Of a stretch of DNA of 37,734 bases, positions 23,988-32,789 are shown one piece after another. A program made the translations under genes and the position numbers. The stretch is from [Eubacterium] saphenum. Lineage in GTDB: Bacteria; Bacillota; Clostridia; Lachnospirales; Anaerotignaceae. Location of the stretch: the NCBI GenBank assembly GCA_004557645.1, contig SFGI01000019.1, positions 1-37,734 on the forward strand, given 5' to 3'. The notes under the pieces are model-generated. The model saw nothing but the letters and a program-made list of their open reading frames with translations, was not told the DNA's origin and did not search any database. The number at the start of each line of letters is the position of its first letter. The first letter of the stretch is position 1.

Positions 23988-24784
23988 TGGGTATGGACAG
24001 ACAGGCATTGCTGAAAAGCGTACCGGAAGGAGAGGAACGACTGCTGTTTGCGAAAGCGCTGGATCAGGCGCTTTTTGCCATGAAACGCAGACAGCCTGCT
24101 TTCACAGATTTTATGGATAGGGCAAAGTGCGCCCGTTTTGCGGAGCGGCTGTGCGGCATCTGGGAATTGAACGTGACCCTTTTTGGGGGCATGGAGGACT
24201 GTGAACGGCAGATGATGGGCTTTTCTCTGGCGGAAGAAGAACTTCTTTTGGAAAAATTTCCCATCAAAATCATTAAAATCAGAAGAAAAAGCAAAAAATT
24301 CGGACAGGCAGACCTGAGCCACAGGGATTATCTGGGTTCTATTCTGGGACTGGGCATCGACCGCGGCAAGGTGGGCGATATTCTGGTGGCGGAGGATTCT
24401 GCGGTCTGTTTTGTGGCGGAAGAAATTTCGCCCTACATAACTGCTGTGCTGGAGCAGGTCTCCAAAACTGCCGTGGTGGCGGAGGAGACAGAGGGGGCGG
24501 ATGCCGTACCCCGGCGACAGACAGAAACAAAGCGACTGACGGTGGCTTCCATGCGGCTGGATGCCGTGGCGGGGGAAGCGTTTCACCTGGCAAGAGGAAA
24601 GGTGCAGACCCTCATCGGCGCAGAAAAAGCAACAGTCAACTGGAACATCGTAACAAATACGTCCCATCTGTTAAAGGAAGGGGATATGGTATCCCTGCGG
24701 GGCTTTGGGCGTTTTCGCATCAAAAGCATCGGCGGGAAAACCAAAAAAGACAGAACTGGATTGGAAATCGAAAAATATGTGTAA
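23987..24784 (+). CDS. ylmH: YlmH, S4-domain RNA-binding protein
   Basis: 265 residues; ATG 23987 overlaps the preceding stop (TGATG). The N-terminal two thirds include RDYLGSILGLGIDRGKVGDI, the YlmH signature that resembles the RNA-processing domains. The C-terminal S4 domain spans about 180-250 (ASMRLDAVAGEAFHLARGKVQTLI, VNWNIVTNTSHLLKEGDMVSLRGFGRF). S4 proteins of this kind act on ribosome quality control in related bacteria, by binding the stalled 50S-peptidyl-tRNA complex. It lies within the sepF-divIVA operon. Confidence 0.93.
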   Translation: MGMDRQALLKSVPEGEERLLFAKALDQALFAMKRRQPAFTDFMDRAKCARFAERLCGIWELNVTLFGGMEDCERQMMGFSLAEEELLLEKFPIKIIKIRRKSKKFGQADLSHRDYLGSILGLGIDRGKVGDILVAEDSAVCFVAEEISPYITAVLEQVSKTAVVAEETEGADAVPRRQTETKRLTVASMRLDAVAGEAFHLARGKVQTLIGAEKATVNWNIVTNTSHLLKEGDMVSLRGFGRFRIKSIGGKTKKDRTGLEIEKYV

Positions 24785-24796
24785 GGAGGGTTTTTC

Positions 24797-25276
24797 GTGA
24801 TCACACCCAATGATATCGCGACCAAGGACTTTAAAAAGGTGGCTGTAGGCTATTCCCCCGAAGAAGTAGATACATTCCTGGATGATATCTACGAGGACTA
24901 TGAAAAGCTGTACAAAGAAAGCCTGAGGGAAAGAACAAAAGTGGAAACTGTGGCTGAGGATACAGACCGGTTGAAGCATCTCGAAAAATCTATCGAGCGC
25001 ACACTGAGCTTTGCAGAATCCGCTGCAGAAGAAACAAAGGCGGCAGCCAAAGCCGAAGCAGAGGCTATCATCAAGGAAGCGAAACAGCAGGCTCAGGATA
25101 TCCTTTCCACAGCAAGAACAAAGTCTTACGAGCTGGAACAGGAGATCGCAGCTTTGGAAAATCGCTACGAACTGATGAAAACAAGAATAAAACTGCTGCT
25201 TTATGCAGAAATCGAACTGCTGGATAAAGGCGAGATCTTGGCAGAAAAAGAAGCAAACGCACAGGAAACAAAATAA
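24797..25276 (+). CDS. divIVA: DivIVA family protein
   Basis: 159 residues from GTG 24797 (AAGGAGGG at 7 bases). The N-terminal membrane-curvature module has ITPNDIATKDFKKVAVGYSPEEVDTFLDDI, the conserved DivIVA signature. A long coiled coil (residues ~35-150, with Ala/Glu/Lys heptads) follows. DivIVA marks poles and division sites and recruits partners. It ends the sepF cluster; in Bacillus ileS follows here, but in this window ileS is missing and a hairpin-rich gap leads to lspA. Confidence 0.95.
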   Translation: MITPNDIATKDFKKVAVGYSPEEVDTFLDDIYEDYEKLYKESLRERTKVETVAEDTDRLKHLEKSIERTLSFAESAAEETKAAAKAEAEAIIKEAKQQAQDILSTARTKSYELEQEIAALENRYELMKTRIKLLLYAEIELLDKGEILAEKEANAQETK

Positions 25277-25352
25277 GAACAGACAAGCTGCGGCAGAAAA
25301 TGGAACCATTTTTTTGCCGTGGCTCGTTTTGTATAAAGCGGAGAAAACCGGT

Positions 25353-25460
25353 TTCATTTTATATGGAAGGCGGAGATGCTTGTAAACTTCGCTTTCCATA
25401 TAAAATGAAGCAGATTTGCGGAGTAAATTCATTCATAGGGCGAGTCCTATGAATGAGTTT
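25353..25460. repeat. Two strong hairpins between divIVA and lspA
   Basis: Arms 25353-25375 and 25387-25409 form 23 consecutive pairs, of which two are G-T, around an 11-nt loop. A second hairpin has CATTCATAGG (25430-25439) and CCTATGAATG (25446-25455) around GCGAGT, and extends outward through AT pairs to 25425/25460. Both fill the 232-bp gap. Neither has a proper T run, so simple termination is uncertain. No gene is visible in 25277-25508. Confidence 0.6.
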
Positions 25461-25508
25461 TCTGAATTTTAGAACTTCAAAAAAGTTTTTCTGAAAGGAA
25501 GGATAAAT

Positions 25509-25997
25509 TTGAATGTAATACCGATTATTGTAACAATCGTCTTGATCTTATTGGATCAGGGGACGAAGCTTTGGGCTTTGAGCAGCCTGAAGCCCATCCA
25601 CAATACCACAGTGGTGGAAGGCTTTCTGGATCTGACCTTTGTGGAAAACAGAGGGGTGGCCTTCGGGATGTTTTCCGGGCAGAGATGGTTTATTCTGGTG
25701 CTGACAGGGCTGATCGCCGGCGCACTGGTCTATTTCTACCGCACCTTGCCGAAGAAGGCGGAATATACCCCTGTCAGGATATCTCTGCTGTTGGTGCTTT
25801 CCGGTGCCATCGGCAATATCATCGACCGGGTGTTCCGTGGCTATGTGGTAGATTTTTTTGAATTTACATTTTTCGACTGGCCCGTATTCAACGTGGCAGA
25901 TATCTATGTGGTCGTAGGGGTCATCCTGCTGACATTCCTGATCTTGTTTGTTGTCAAGGATGATGACCTTTCTATGAAAAAGAAAAAGGATGAATGA
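25509..25997 (+). CDS. lspA: LspA, lipoprotein signal peptidase
   Basis: 162 residues from TTG 25509 with AAGGAAGGA upstream. Four membrane helices. All family motifs are present: LDQGTKLW, FVENRGVAFGMF, GAIGNIIDRVFRGYVVDF and FNVADIYV. The catalytic aspartates are Asp106 (NIIDR) and Asp131 (NVAD). It cleaves signal peptides before the lipid-modified Cys of prolipoproteins, such as the small lipoprotein encoded at 618-845. The C-terminus is basic/acidic (KKKKDE) and overlaps the possible early start of rluD. Confidence 0.97.
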   Translation: MNVIPIIVTIVLILLDQGTKLWALSSLKPIHNTTVVEGFLDLTFVENRGVAFGMFSGQRWFILVLTGLIAGALVYFYRTLPKKAEYTPVRISLLLVLSGAIGNIIDRVFRGYVVDFFEFTFFDWPVFNVADIYVVVGVILLTFLILFVVKDDDLSMKKKKDE

Positions 25998-25998
25998 T

Positions 25999-26913
25999 AT
26001 GGATTATTTTACCTTTGGGGCGGAAAAGGAGGACGTTGGTACAAGAATCGACGTGTTCCTTGCCGACAATATGGAAAATCTTTCCCGCAGCGGGGTGCAG
26101 AAGCTTATTGAGGAAGGGCATATCACCCTGAACGGCGGAAAGACAAAAGCAAACTACAAACTGCGGGAAAAAGACATCATCGATGTGGAAGTGCCTGAAG
26201 TGAAAGAAGTGGAAATTTTGCCGGAGGATATCCCTCTGGATATTTTATATGAAGATGCAGATGTGATCGTGGTGAATAAGCCCCAGGGCATGGTGGTGCA
26301 TCCTGCCCCCGGGCATACCAGCGGCACTTTGGTCAATGCCCTGATGTTCCATTGCGGCGATGACCTGAGCGGTATCAATGGGGAAAAACGTCCCGGTATT
26401 GTCCATCGGATCGACAAGGACACCTCTGGTGTGCTGATGATCGCCAAAAACGATATGGCCCATCAGTCTCTGGCGGCGCAGCTGGCAGAACACAGCATCA
26501 CCAGAAAGTATAACGCCATTGTGTATAATGGTTTTACAGAAGATGAGGGTACTGTGGACAAGCCCATTGGCAGAAACCCCCAGGACAGAAAGAAAATGGC
26601 TGTCACGGAAAAGCACAGCCGCCATGCGGTGACCCATTACCGTGTCATCGAACGAATGGAAAAATTCACCCTCATCGAAGCACAGCTGGAAACGGGCAGA
26701 ACCCACCAGATCCGTGTACACATGACCTATATCGGGCATCCCCTGTTGGGAGACCCTGTCTATGGTCCGAAAAAACAGCCCATCCAATTGGAAGGACAGG
26801 CACTCCATGCCCGTGTTTTGGGCTTTATCCACCCCAGAACCGGGGAATATCTGGAATTTGAGGCGCCTTTGCCGCCTTATTTTGAAGCATTGCTGGAACG
26901 ACTGCGGAAGTAA
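25999..26913 (+). CDS. rluD: RluD-type 23S rRNA pseudouridine synthase
   Basis: 304 residues from ATG 25999; AAAAGGA sits 10 bases upstream, while ATG 25990 is too close to it. The S4 domain occupies about 12-70 (RIDVFLADNMENLSRSGVQKLI). The catalytic domain has VVNKPQGMVVHP, RPGIVHRIDKDTSGVLMIAKN with catalytic Asp139, and LETGRTHQIRVHM. It converts uridines of rRNA to pseudouridine; ylyB of Bacillus has the same place after lspA. The gene starts within 2 bp of the lspA stop and is followed 15 bp later by the pyrB-like gene. Confidence 0.95.
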   Translation: MDYFTFGAEKEDVGTRIDVFLADNMENLSRSGVQKLIEEGHITLNGGKTKANYKLREKDIIDVEVPEVKEVEILPEDIPLDILYEDADVIVVNKPQGMVVHPAPGHTSGTLVNALMFHCGDDLSGINGEKRPGIVHRIDKDTSGVLMIAKNDMAHQSLAAQLAEHSITRKYNAIVYNGFTEDEGTVDKPIGRNPQDRKKMAVTEKHSRHAVTHYRVIERMEKFTLIEAQLETGRTHQIRVHMTYIGHPLLGDPVYGPKKQPIQLEGQALHARVLGFIHPRTGEYLEFEAPLPPYFEALLERLRK

Positions 26914-26928
26914 GTAGGAGGAAACAAC

Positions 26929-27858
26929 ATGCCCCTGATGAAGAAAGACTTTTTTGGCCTTAGGGATATGAATGCGGATGATATCCGTTATATCCTGGGT
27001 ACGGCTGAAACCATGAAATATATCCTGAATCAGAAAACCAAGAAAACACCCCATCTGCAGGGGAAATCTGTCATCATGCTGTTTTATGAACAGAGTGCCC
27101 GTGCCAAACTGGCTTATGAATTGGCGGCACAGCATCTGAGTGCCAATGTCATCGATATGACCAATTCCGTCCATTCCATTGAAAAGGAAAGCCTGCAGGA
27201 TATGGGGCAGCTCATCGACCAGATGGGGGCGGATTTTATCATCCTGCGTCATTCTATGGCGGGCGCACCCAGGCTTTTGGCAGACTGCGTGGAAGCCTCT
27301 GTCATCAATGCGGGGGATGGTTTCAACGAAAATCCCGGTCAGTCCCTGCTGGACCTGCTGACGATCAAGGAACAGAAGGGCGGCTTTGAAGGGCTGAAGG
27401 TGGCTATCATCGGCGACTTGGTTCATAGCCGTGTTTCCAAAAGCAATATCTGGGGGCTGACAAAGCTGGGGGCGGAAGTTTGTGTTTCCGGCCCTCCTAC
27501 GCTGCTTCTGCCGGATGTGGAAAAATTCGGCGTAGATGTGTATTATGATGCCAGAGAAGCAGTAAATAATGCAGATGTTATCCTGACGACCCGTATGCGT
27601 CTGGAGACGCAGGATAAGACCTTCCTGCCTTCTTTGGATGAATATAAGAGATTTTTCCGTATCGATGAAAACCTGCTGCGCTATGCGAAAAAGGACGCCA
27701 TCGTCATGCACCCCGGCCCTATTCAGAGGGGCATCGAGATTTCGCCCGGTGTCATCGATGGCAAGCAGTGTATCATCAATGACCAGATCGCCAACAGCGT
27801 TGCGGTGCGTATGGCGATGTTCTATATCCTTTCTCAGGTGGGAGGTGCTTTTAGATGA
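26929..27858 (+). CDS. PyrB-like protein with altered ATCase active site
   Basis: 309 residues, the length of aspartate carbamoyltransferase catalytic chains, and collinear with them. Retained are Arg107 (LRHS), Arg168 (GDLVHSRV), Arg222, and HPGPIQRGIEI (261-270). Several key sites are changed. The STRTR carbamoyl-phosphate loop reads SARAK (56-60), so both Thr are lost. The KGES loop reads EKES (85-88), so the usual Lys position is Glu. HPTQ reads NPGQ (135-138), so the catalytic His is Asn. LRVQ reads TRMR, so the Gln is Arg. Normal ATCase activity is unlikely. The frame is intact with a good AGGAGG site, and it overlaps the pyrC-like gene by ATGA. It may be a structural partner or act on another substrate. 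Confidence 0.85.
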   Translation: MPLMKKDFFGLRDMNADDIRYILGTAETMKYILNQKTKKTPHLQGKSVIMLFYEQSARAKLAYELAAQHLSANVIDMTNSVHSIEKESLQDMGQLIDQMGADFIILRHSMAGAPRLLADCVEASVINAGDGFNENPGQSLLDLLTIKEQKGGFEGLKVAIIGDLVHSRVSKSNIWGLTKLGAEVCVSGPPTLLLPDVEKFGVDVYYDAREAVNNADVILTTRMRLETQDKTFLPSLDEYKRFFRIDENLLRYAKKDAIVMHPGPIQRGIEISPGVIDGKQCIINDQIANSVAVRMAMFYILSQVGGAFR

Positions 27859-29126
27859 AGACCATTTTGAAAAACTGCAGATTGGTTGGCACAGCCCAAG
27901 ATAAAGAGACGCTTTGTGATATTTATGTGGAAAACGGCATCATTGAAAAGATCGGTCAGAGCCTTGAACTGGAAGGGGCAAAGGTGCTGGATGTGGGCGG
28001 ACACATGGTTTTGCCCGGCCTCATCGATATGCACTGCAATATCTGCGACCCTGGCCATGAATATATCGAGGATATCGCCACCGTATCCCGTGCTGCCCTG
28101 CGTGGGGGCTTTACCACCATCACCTGCGAGCCAAATACCAGCCCTGCCATCGATAATAAGACCGTTGTAGAATATATCGTTTCCAAATCCAAGGAGAATT
28201 CTTTGGTGAATATCCACCCCTATGGCAGCATGTCCATTGGCTGCGAGGGAAAGGAAATGGCGGAGATCGGCGAAATGTATGATGCGGGCATCGTTGGTAT
28301 TTCTGATGGGGATGAATTTACGGATTCCGCGGCATTTCTGAGAAATGTGATGGTCTATACCAAAATGTTTGACCTGCCTGTCATCACCCATTGCGAGGAT
28401 AGATGGCTTTCCGGTGTGGGTGTCATGAACGAGGGCTATACGGCAGCCTGCCTTGGCCTGACGGGGATGCCCAGAGAGGCGGAAGAAGTCATTGTTGCCC
28501 GCAATCTGATCTTGGCAGAACGGACAGGGGCTAGGCTGCATCTGGCCCATATCAGCACAAAGGGTTCTGTACAGCTGATCCGGGAAGCAAAGGGCAGAGG
28601 TGTTCCTGTGACCTGTGAAACCTGCCCCCATTATTTTATCCTGACAGAAGAAGCCATTGGCGATTATGATACACTGGCAAAGGTGAACCCTCCTCTGCGT
28701 ACCAAGGAGGATGTGGATGCCATTTTAGAAGGCATTGCCGATGGCACCATCGATGTCATTGCTTCGGGACACAGCCCTACCAATATGACGGAAAAAGAAA
28801 GAGAGTTCGACACTGCGGCTTATGGCATTTCCTCTCTGGAAACAGCCTTTGCCCTGAGCTATACCCATCTGGTGCAGACAGGGATCATCACTTTGGAAAA
28901 ACTGATCCACATGATGTCTGTAAAACCTGCGGAGATTTTGAAGTTATATAATAAAGGCATGATATTGGAAGGAAAGGACGCTGATATCATTGTGGTGGAT
29001 TTCCAAGAGACCCACCGCATCGACCCCATCCATTTCGCATCCAAGGCGAAATTTTCTCCCTTTGCGGAGGAAGAAGTGCGGGGCAAAGTCCTTTATACTA
29101 TGGTGGGCGGCAAGCTTTTGCATTAA
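27855..29126 (+). CDS. PyrC-like amidohydrolase with lost DHOase catalytic residues
   Basis: 423 residues, matching class I dihydroorotase in length and order. Conserved parts include PGLIDMH (His60), EPNTSP, HCED (179-182), LAHISTKGS (His232), NPPLR and the ending of the amidohydrolase barrel. Changed sites: HxHLR reads HCNIC, so the second metal His is Asn62 and the substrate Arg is Cys64. The catalytic ATDHAPH reads ASGHSPT (303-309), so the Asp is Gly305 and the last His is Thr309. It cannot be an ordinary dihydroorotase. Inactive DHOase subunits that support ATCase are known in other bacteria, but here the ATCase partner is altered too. Start ATG 27855 overlaps the pyrB-like stop, so the two are coupled. 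Confidence 0.85.
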   Translation: MKTILKNCRLVGTAQDKETLCDIYVENGIIEKIGQSLELEGAKVLDVGGHMVLPGLIDMHCNICDPGHEYIEDIATVSRAALRGGFTTITCEPNTSPAIDNKTVVEYIVSKSKENSLVNIHPYGSMSIGCEGKEMAEIGEMYDAGIVGISDGDEFTDSAAFLRNVMVYTKMFDLPVITHCEDRWLSGVGVMNEGYTAACLGLTGMPREAEEVIVARNLILAERTGARLHLAHISTKGSVQLIREAKGRGVPVTCETCPHYFILTEEAIGDYDTLAKVNPPLRTKEDVDAILEGIADGTIDVIASGHSPTNMTEKEREFDTAAYGISSLETAFALSYTHLVQTGIITLEKLIHMMSVKPAEILKLYNKGMILEGKDADIIVVDFQETHRIDPIHFASKAKFSPFAEEEVRGKVLYTMVGGKLLH

Positions 29127-29154
29127 AGCCTACCGATAAATGAGGTGTAAATGA

Positions 29155-32100
29155 ATGTATTTGAAACGATTGGACTTACAGGGTTTCAAATCCTTTCCTG
29201 AAAAAGTGAAGCTGGAATTCAACCCCGGCGTAACGGCTGTGGTCGGCCCCAATGGCAGCGGCAAGAGCAATGTTTCCGATGCAGTGCGTTGGGTGCTGGG
29301 GGAACAGCGTGCCAAAAGCCTGCGAGGCGATAAGATGGAGGATATCATCTTTGCCGGCACGGAAAACCGAAAGCCCCTGGGCTTTGCAGAGGTCTCCATT
29401 CTGATCGATAATCAGGATGGCAAGCTGCCTTTGGAATATTCTGAGGTGCAGGTGACCAGACGGGTGTTCCGCAGCGGCGAGAGTGAATATCGCATCAACG
29501 GCACAGCCTGCAGGCTGAAGGATATTCAGGAATTGTTTATGGATACGGGCGTTGGTCGAGAGGGGTATTCCATCATCGGGCAGGGGCGTATCGACGAAAT
29601 TTTGAGCGCGAAAGGCGAGGAACGCCGCCGTATTTTTGAAGAAGCGGCGGGGATCGTAAAATATAAAACAAGAAAAAACGAAGCAGCCAATAAGCTGGAA
29701 AAGGAACAGCAGAACCTGCTCCGTGTGGATGATATCATCGGGGAGCTGGAAGTGCAGGTGGGCCCTCTGGAACAGCAGAGCGAAAAAGCCAAAGAATATC
29801 TGCGGCTGAAGGAACACCTGAAACAGGCGGAAACGGCGGCATTCTGCAAGGATGCGGAACGCATCGGCAGCCAGCTGGAAAAACTGGAGCAGGACGAAGC
29901 TGCTGCCAGGGGACAGATGGCAGACAGCCTGCAGAAAAGCAGTGCAGAGAAGGAAAACGCTGCTGCCCTGAGAGAAAGAGCCGAAGAACTGGACAGCCTT
30001 TTGCAGCAGCAGAATGAGAAAATGACCGAGCTGCGAGGGGAAATGGAAAAGACCGAGGGCGAGATTCGCCTGCGGGAAGAACAGCGGCAAAACGATGCGG
30101 CAAACAGAAGCCGTATCGAAGGGGAAATGGCGGAAAAAGCCAGGAAACAGGCGGAAAATGAAGCAGAACAGGAGCTTTGTCAGAGCAAAATGGCAGGGCT
30201 CAAGCTGGATATGGACCGCCAACAGGAAGAGTTGGACAAACTGGAAGAAAAATATGCTTCCCTGAGTTCTGCCATGAGCCAAAATGAAACAAAAGCGGAA
30301 TCCTTCAAGGATGAGATTTTTGAGCAGATCCGCATCGGCACAGAAGCCAAAGGGGAGATCTCCAAAAGAGAAGCCATGATGGAACAATTCCTTGCCAGAA
30401 AAGAGCAGCTTTTGGCGGAAAAAGAACATACGGAAAGCCGTCTGCACCAATATGAAGTGCATTTGCAGGCGTTGGAAAAGCAGGAGAACGACCGAAAAGA
30501 ACATATCCAATACTTAGAACAGGAGCTGGATGCCCTGGAGCAGGACAGAGCCCATGCGGCCCGGGAAAAGCAGAAGGCAGAAGCCAGCCTTTCGGGACAG
30601 GAAAAACGTATTTCCGAGACCCGTTCCCGTCTATCCCTGCTGATGGAAATGGAACGGGAGCATGAAGGCTTCTACAACAGTGTAAAGAGCCTGCTGAACT
30701 TGCCGGATAAGGAAGAGAGAGGCATTTGCGGTGCCATTGGGCAGCTGTTGAAGGTGGAAGAGGAATATGAAACTGCCATCGAAGCGGCCTTGGGCGGCGC
30801 ACTGCAGAATGTGGTCACCGAAACGGAAGAGGATGCCAAGGATGCTATCCAATACCTGAAAAAGTATAATCTGGGCCGTGCTACATTCCTGCCTGTGACA
30901 GCCATCAAAGGCAGACCCTTGGAAGGCAAAAATGCCATCATGGCAGAGGTGGGCGTCATCGGCACTGCCTACGATCTGGTGACTTTCGATGAAAAATTCC
31001 GACAAATCGCATTGAATCTGCTGGGACGCATCATCGTGGTACAAAATCTGGACAAAGCCGTACAGCTGGCGAAAAAATATCGTCATCAGTATAAATTGGT
31101 CACACTGGAAGGGGATATCCTGAACCCCGGCGGTGCCATGACCGGTGGTTCTGCCCAGAAAAAAGCTCTCCACGTTTTTGGCAGAAGCAGAGAGATCAGA
31201 AACCTGAGAGAAGCCCTGCAGACAGCAACGGACGATGCATCTATGCTGCGGGAAAAACTGCTGCTGGCCAATGAAGACCTGCAGGAGATCGAAGAAGAAA
31301 CTGTTGATAAAAAAATGGAACTGCAGAAGGTCATGGTCACCCTGACCAGCGGCAGCGGCGAAAAGGAAAAGACTATTGTCGATAAACAGGAAGCAGAGGA
31401 AAAGCTTTCCTTGCTGCAGTTGGAAGAAACACAGCTGACAGAACAGTTGGCGGGGGCCGAAGGGGAGATCGCTTCCTTCCGGGAAGCGGCAGAAGCTTCC
31501 GAAAAAGCCATGGCGGATGCCAATGAACAGCTGGCGTCCTTCCAAAGCAACCTGACAGGAGATAAGGAAGAGCGGGATGCTCTGATGGAAGAGATCACCC
31601 GGAAGAAGATCGACCTTTCCTCTGCAGGTCAGAATATCTACAGCACCGAAGAAACCCTGTTGCGCCTGAAAGAAGAAAACGCTGTGTTGATGAAAGATCA
31701 GAAAAAAGCCGCGGAACAGCTGGCTTTCTATGAAAAAAATACCGACCTGCGGGCAGAACAGCAGGAAGACCTGAAACAAAAGGCTGCCGACCTGCATCAG
31801 CAGGCGGAAGCTTTGCAGGAATGCCTGAATGAAACAACGGCAGAAAAAGCCCAGACCACAGAAACAGCCGCAAGGACAGAAGCAGCCGCTGCAGAATGGA
31901 AGGAAACGGCGGGCAAGCTGGAAAACGAGATCTTCCGCATTTCTACCAAAAAGGAAAAACTGGAAGAAGAAAAACAGCGTATCACTGCCCAAATGTGGGA
32001 GGAATATGAAATGACCCTCCGTATGGCCCAGGAATATGCGGCAAACCTGCCGGAGGATGGGGAAAAACGCCCCGTCAAGGAATGGAAAAATAGGATCCGT

Positions 32101-32724
32101 GCCTTGGGGGATGTCAATGTGGGTGCCATCGAGCAGTATAAAGAAGTGAAGGAACGCTATGAATTCCTGACAGCCCAGAGAGAGGATATTCTGGAGGCGG
32201 AAGAAAAGCTGCGCCAGATCATCGAAGAGCTTTCTCTGCTGATGGAAAAACAGTTCCGGGAGCAGTTTGCGGTCATTTCGGAAAACTTTTCCAAGGTGTT
32301 CCAGGAAATGTTTGGCGGCGGCAAGGCATACCTGAAATTGATGGACACAGAGCATGTACTGGAATCTCCCATCGAGATCGTTGCACAGCCCCCCGGCAAA
32401 AACCTGCAGAATATGCAGCTGCTTTCCGGTGGGGAGCGGGCATTGACGGCCATTGCCATCCTGTTCTCTATCCTGAAGATGAAGCCTTCGCCTTTCTGTA
32501 TTCTGGACGAGATCGAGGCGGCGCTAGACGATGCCAATGTCAGCCGCTACGCCCAGTACTTGAAGCGGTTCAGTGAAGAGACTCAGTTCATCGTCATCAC
32601 CCATCGAAAGGGTACCATGGAACAGGCAGATGTGTTGTATGGCGTGACGATGCAGGAAAAAGGCATTTCCAAGCTGATTTCTGTGGACTTTTCGGATGCA
32701 CAGAAAGATGCTCTGGTGGGATGA
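29155..32724 (+). CDS. smc: SMC, chromosome condensation ATPase
   Basis: 1189 residues, the usual length. The head starts MYLKRLDLQGFKSFPEK with Walker A GPNGSGKSN (31-39). Long coiled coils flank a hinge near residues 500-660 (GICGAIGQLLKVEEEYETAI, GGAMTGGSAQKK). The C-terminal head has the ABC signature LLSGGERAL (about 1089-1097) and Walker B FCILDEIEAALDD. SMC dimers with ScpAB load at parS and organise the chromosome. GAGGTG precedes the ATG. ftsY follows after 65 bp, as in many Firmicutes (rnc-smc-ftsY), but rnc is not here. Confidence 0.98.
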   Translation: MYLKRLDLQGFKSFPEKVKLEFNPGVTAVVGPNGSGKSNVSDAVRWVLGEQRAKSLRGDKMEDIIFAGTENRKPLGFAEVSILIDNQDGKLPLEYSEVQVTRRVFRSGESEYRINGTACRLKDIQELFMDTGVGREGYSIIGQGRIDEILSAKGEERRRIFEEAAGIVKYKTRKNEAANKLEKEQQNLLRVDDIIGELEVQVGPLEQQSEKAKEYLRLKEHLKQAETAAFCKDAERIGSQLEKLEQDEAAARGQMADSLQKSSAEKENAAALRERAEELDSLLQQQNEKMTELRGEMEKTEGEIRLREEQRQNDAANRSRIEGEMAEKARKQAENEAEQELCQSKMAGLKLDMDRQQEELDKLEEKYASLSSAMSQNETKAESFKDEIFEQIRIGTEAKGEISKREAMMEQFLARKEQLLAEKEHTESRLHQYEVHLQALEKQENDRKEHIQYLEQELDALEQDRAHAAREKQKAEASLSGQEKRISETRSRLSLLMEMEREHEGFYNSVKSLLNLPDKEERGICGAIGQLLKVEEEYETAIEAALGGALQNVVTETEEDAKDAIQYLKKYNLGRATFLPVTAIKGRPLEGKNAIMAEVGVIGTAYDLVTFDEKFRQIALNLLGRIIVVQNLDKAVQLAKKYRHQYKLVTLEGDILNPGGAMTGGSAQKKALHVFGRSREIRNLREALQTATDDASMLREKLLLANEDLQEIEEETVDKKMELQKVMVTLTSGSGEKEKTIVDKQEAEEKLSLLQLEETQLTEQLAGAEGEIASFREAAEASEKAMADANEQLASFQSNLTGDKEERDALMEEITRKKIDLSSAGQNIYSTEETLLRLKEENAVLMKDQKKAAEQLAFYEKNTDLRAEQQEDLKQKAADLHQQAEALQECLNETTAEKAQTTETAARTEAAAAEWKETAGKLENEIFRISTKKEKLEEEKQRITAQMWEEYEMTLRMAQEYAANLPEDGEKRPVKEWKNRIRALGDVNVGAIEQYKEVKERYEFLTAQREDILEAEEKLRQIIEELSLLMEKQFREQFAVISENFSKVFQEMFGGGKAYLKLMDTEHVLESPIEIVAQPPGKNLQNMQLLSGGERALTAIAILFSILKMKPSPFCILDEIEAALDDANVSRYAQYLKRFSEETQFIVITHRKGTMEQADVLYGVTMQEKGISKLISVDFSDAQKDALVG

Positions 32725-32789
32725 CGGAAAGACCAAAGACCTTATGGTGAGGCTTTGATATAGAAATAAATTTTGAAGGAGAAGAAAAA

